From contig JAFVTB010000094.1 of assembly GCA_017503445.1 (NCBI GenBank), forward strand, positions 1 through 12,836: DNA of 12,836 bases, given 5' to 3'. Position 1 is the first letter of the stretch, and every line of letters begins with the position of its first letter. Below, piece by piece: positions 12,669 to 12,836 of this stretch. The notes beneath the pieces are model-generated. The model was not told where the DNA came from. It saw nothing but the letters and a program-made list of their open reading frames with translations, and made no database searches. The translations under genes were made by a program, and so were the position numbers. Source of the DNA: Clostridia bacterium (GTDB taxonomy: Bacteria > Bacillota > Clostridia > Christensenellales > UBA1242).

Positions 12669-12836
12669 TTTTTTCCTCCTGACTTGGCTTTTTTCTTGCC
12701 AAATGTTTCTTTAAATTTTTTCATACATTCCAAAACTTTTGCGGCTGCGGCCTCGTGGCCTTCAATACTGCCGATTTCAACCTTTTTGTTTTCAAGTTGT
12801 TTATAAACCGACAAGAAGTGCGAAAGTTCACGAAAC
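12665..12836 (-). CDS. ppa: Inorganic pyrophosphatase, family I (C-terminal part)
   Basis: Only the last 56 codons lie in the window; the gene begins beyond the right edge. The visible protein reads FRELSHFLSVYKQLENKKVE, followed by IGSIEGHEAAAAKVLECMKKF. This matches the C-terminal helices of soluble family I pyrophosphatases, where HFF(x)xYKxLExKxVxV and a following Ala-rich helix are conserved. The enzyme hydrolyses pyrophosphate to phosphate in the cytoplasm and pulls biosynthetic reactions forward. The final residues (GKKKAKSGGKK) form a lysine-rich tail; in DNA this tail supplies the AGGAGG site for the coupled 43-codon gene. The catalytic residues are in the missing part, so activity cannot be judged. 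Confidence 0.78.
   Translation of the reverse strand, partial: FRELSHFLSVYKQLENKKVEIGSIEGHEAAAAKVLECMKKFKETFGKKKAKSGGKK

Noticed and set aside
12489..12806. Plus-strand 105-codon frame over ppa and the small ORF
   Set aside because: It is antisense to the pyrophosphatase C-terminus and runs through the terminator palindrome; the minus-strand genes have signals and family matches.

Overview
The window looks like a piece of a chromosome from a Bacillota (low-GC Gram-positive) bacterium, probably an uncultured Clostridia-like lineage. The reasons are a WhiA homologue, a WalJ-HtrA pair, purine-rich ribosome binding sites, sigma-A-type promoters of TTGACA/TATAAT form, and modest GC. The genus cannot be named from sequence alone. 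I see no mobile element, CRISPR array, rRNA or tRNA gene. Coding density is very high, and the longest gene-free stretch is about 260 bases (8630-8889).

Left part (1-5677). Three minus-strand genes read walJ (metallo-beta-lactamase-fold hydrolase), htrA (predicted lipoprotein serine protease), then tilS (tRNA-Ile lysidine synthase, cut by the window edge). Divergent from walJ is a 873-residue calcium-type P-type ATPase. The 99-base walJ/ATPase gap holds two back-to-back promoters. In each, the start codon sits where transcription should begin, so both mRNAs look leaderless, unlike most other genes here.

Middle part (5676-9967). A yqeY-metallophosphoesterase pair (minus) diverges from a patatin-like phospholipase gene (plus). 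Their -35 boxes form the arms of a 10-bp inverted repeat. Next comes a minus-strand gene for an unrecognised 273-residue protein built of eleven consecutive 17-residue repeats with a 34-residue alternation, probably a beta-solenoid. Across an A-tract-rich, probably curved divergent promoter region lies a two-gene operon: an unrecognised helical protein and a small Smr-domain protein.

Right part (9982-12836). murB, a PHP-domain phosphoesterase and whiA form a tight cell-wall/cell-division operon. Facing it on the minus strand is the end of a family I inorganic pyrophosphatase gene, coupled by an ATGA overlap to a 43-codon acidic small ORF with a perfect AGGAGG site.

The three convergent junctions (about 5660, 7793 and 12521) each carry a perfect-stem bidirectional terminator, and stop codons lie partly inside the stems. 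The best candidates for undescribed biology are the 17/34-residue solenoid protein with its bent divergent promoter, the 43-residue small protein, and the leaderless pair of promoters.
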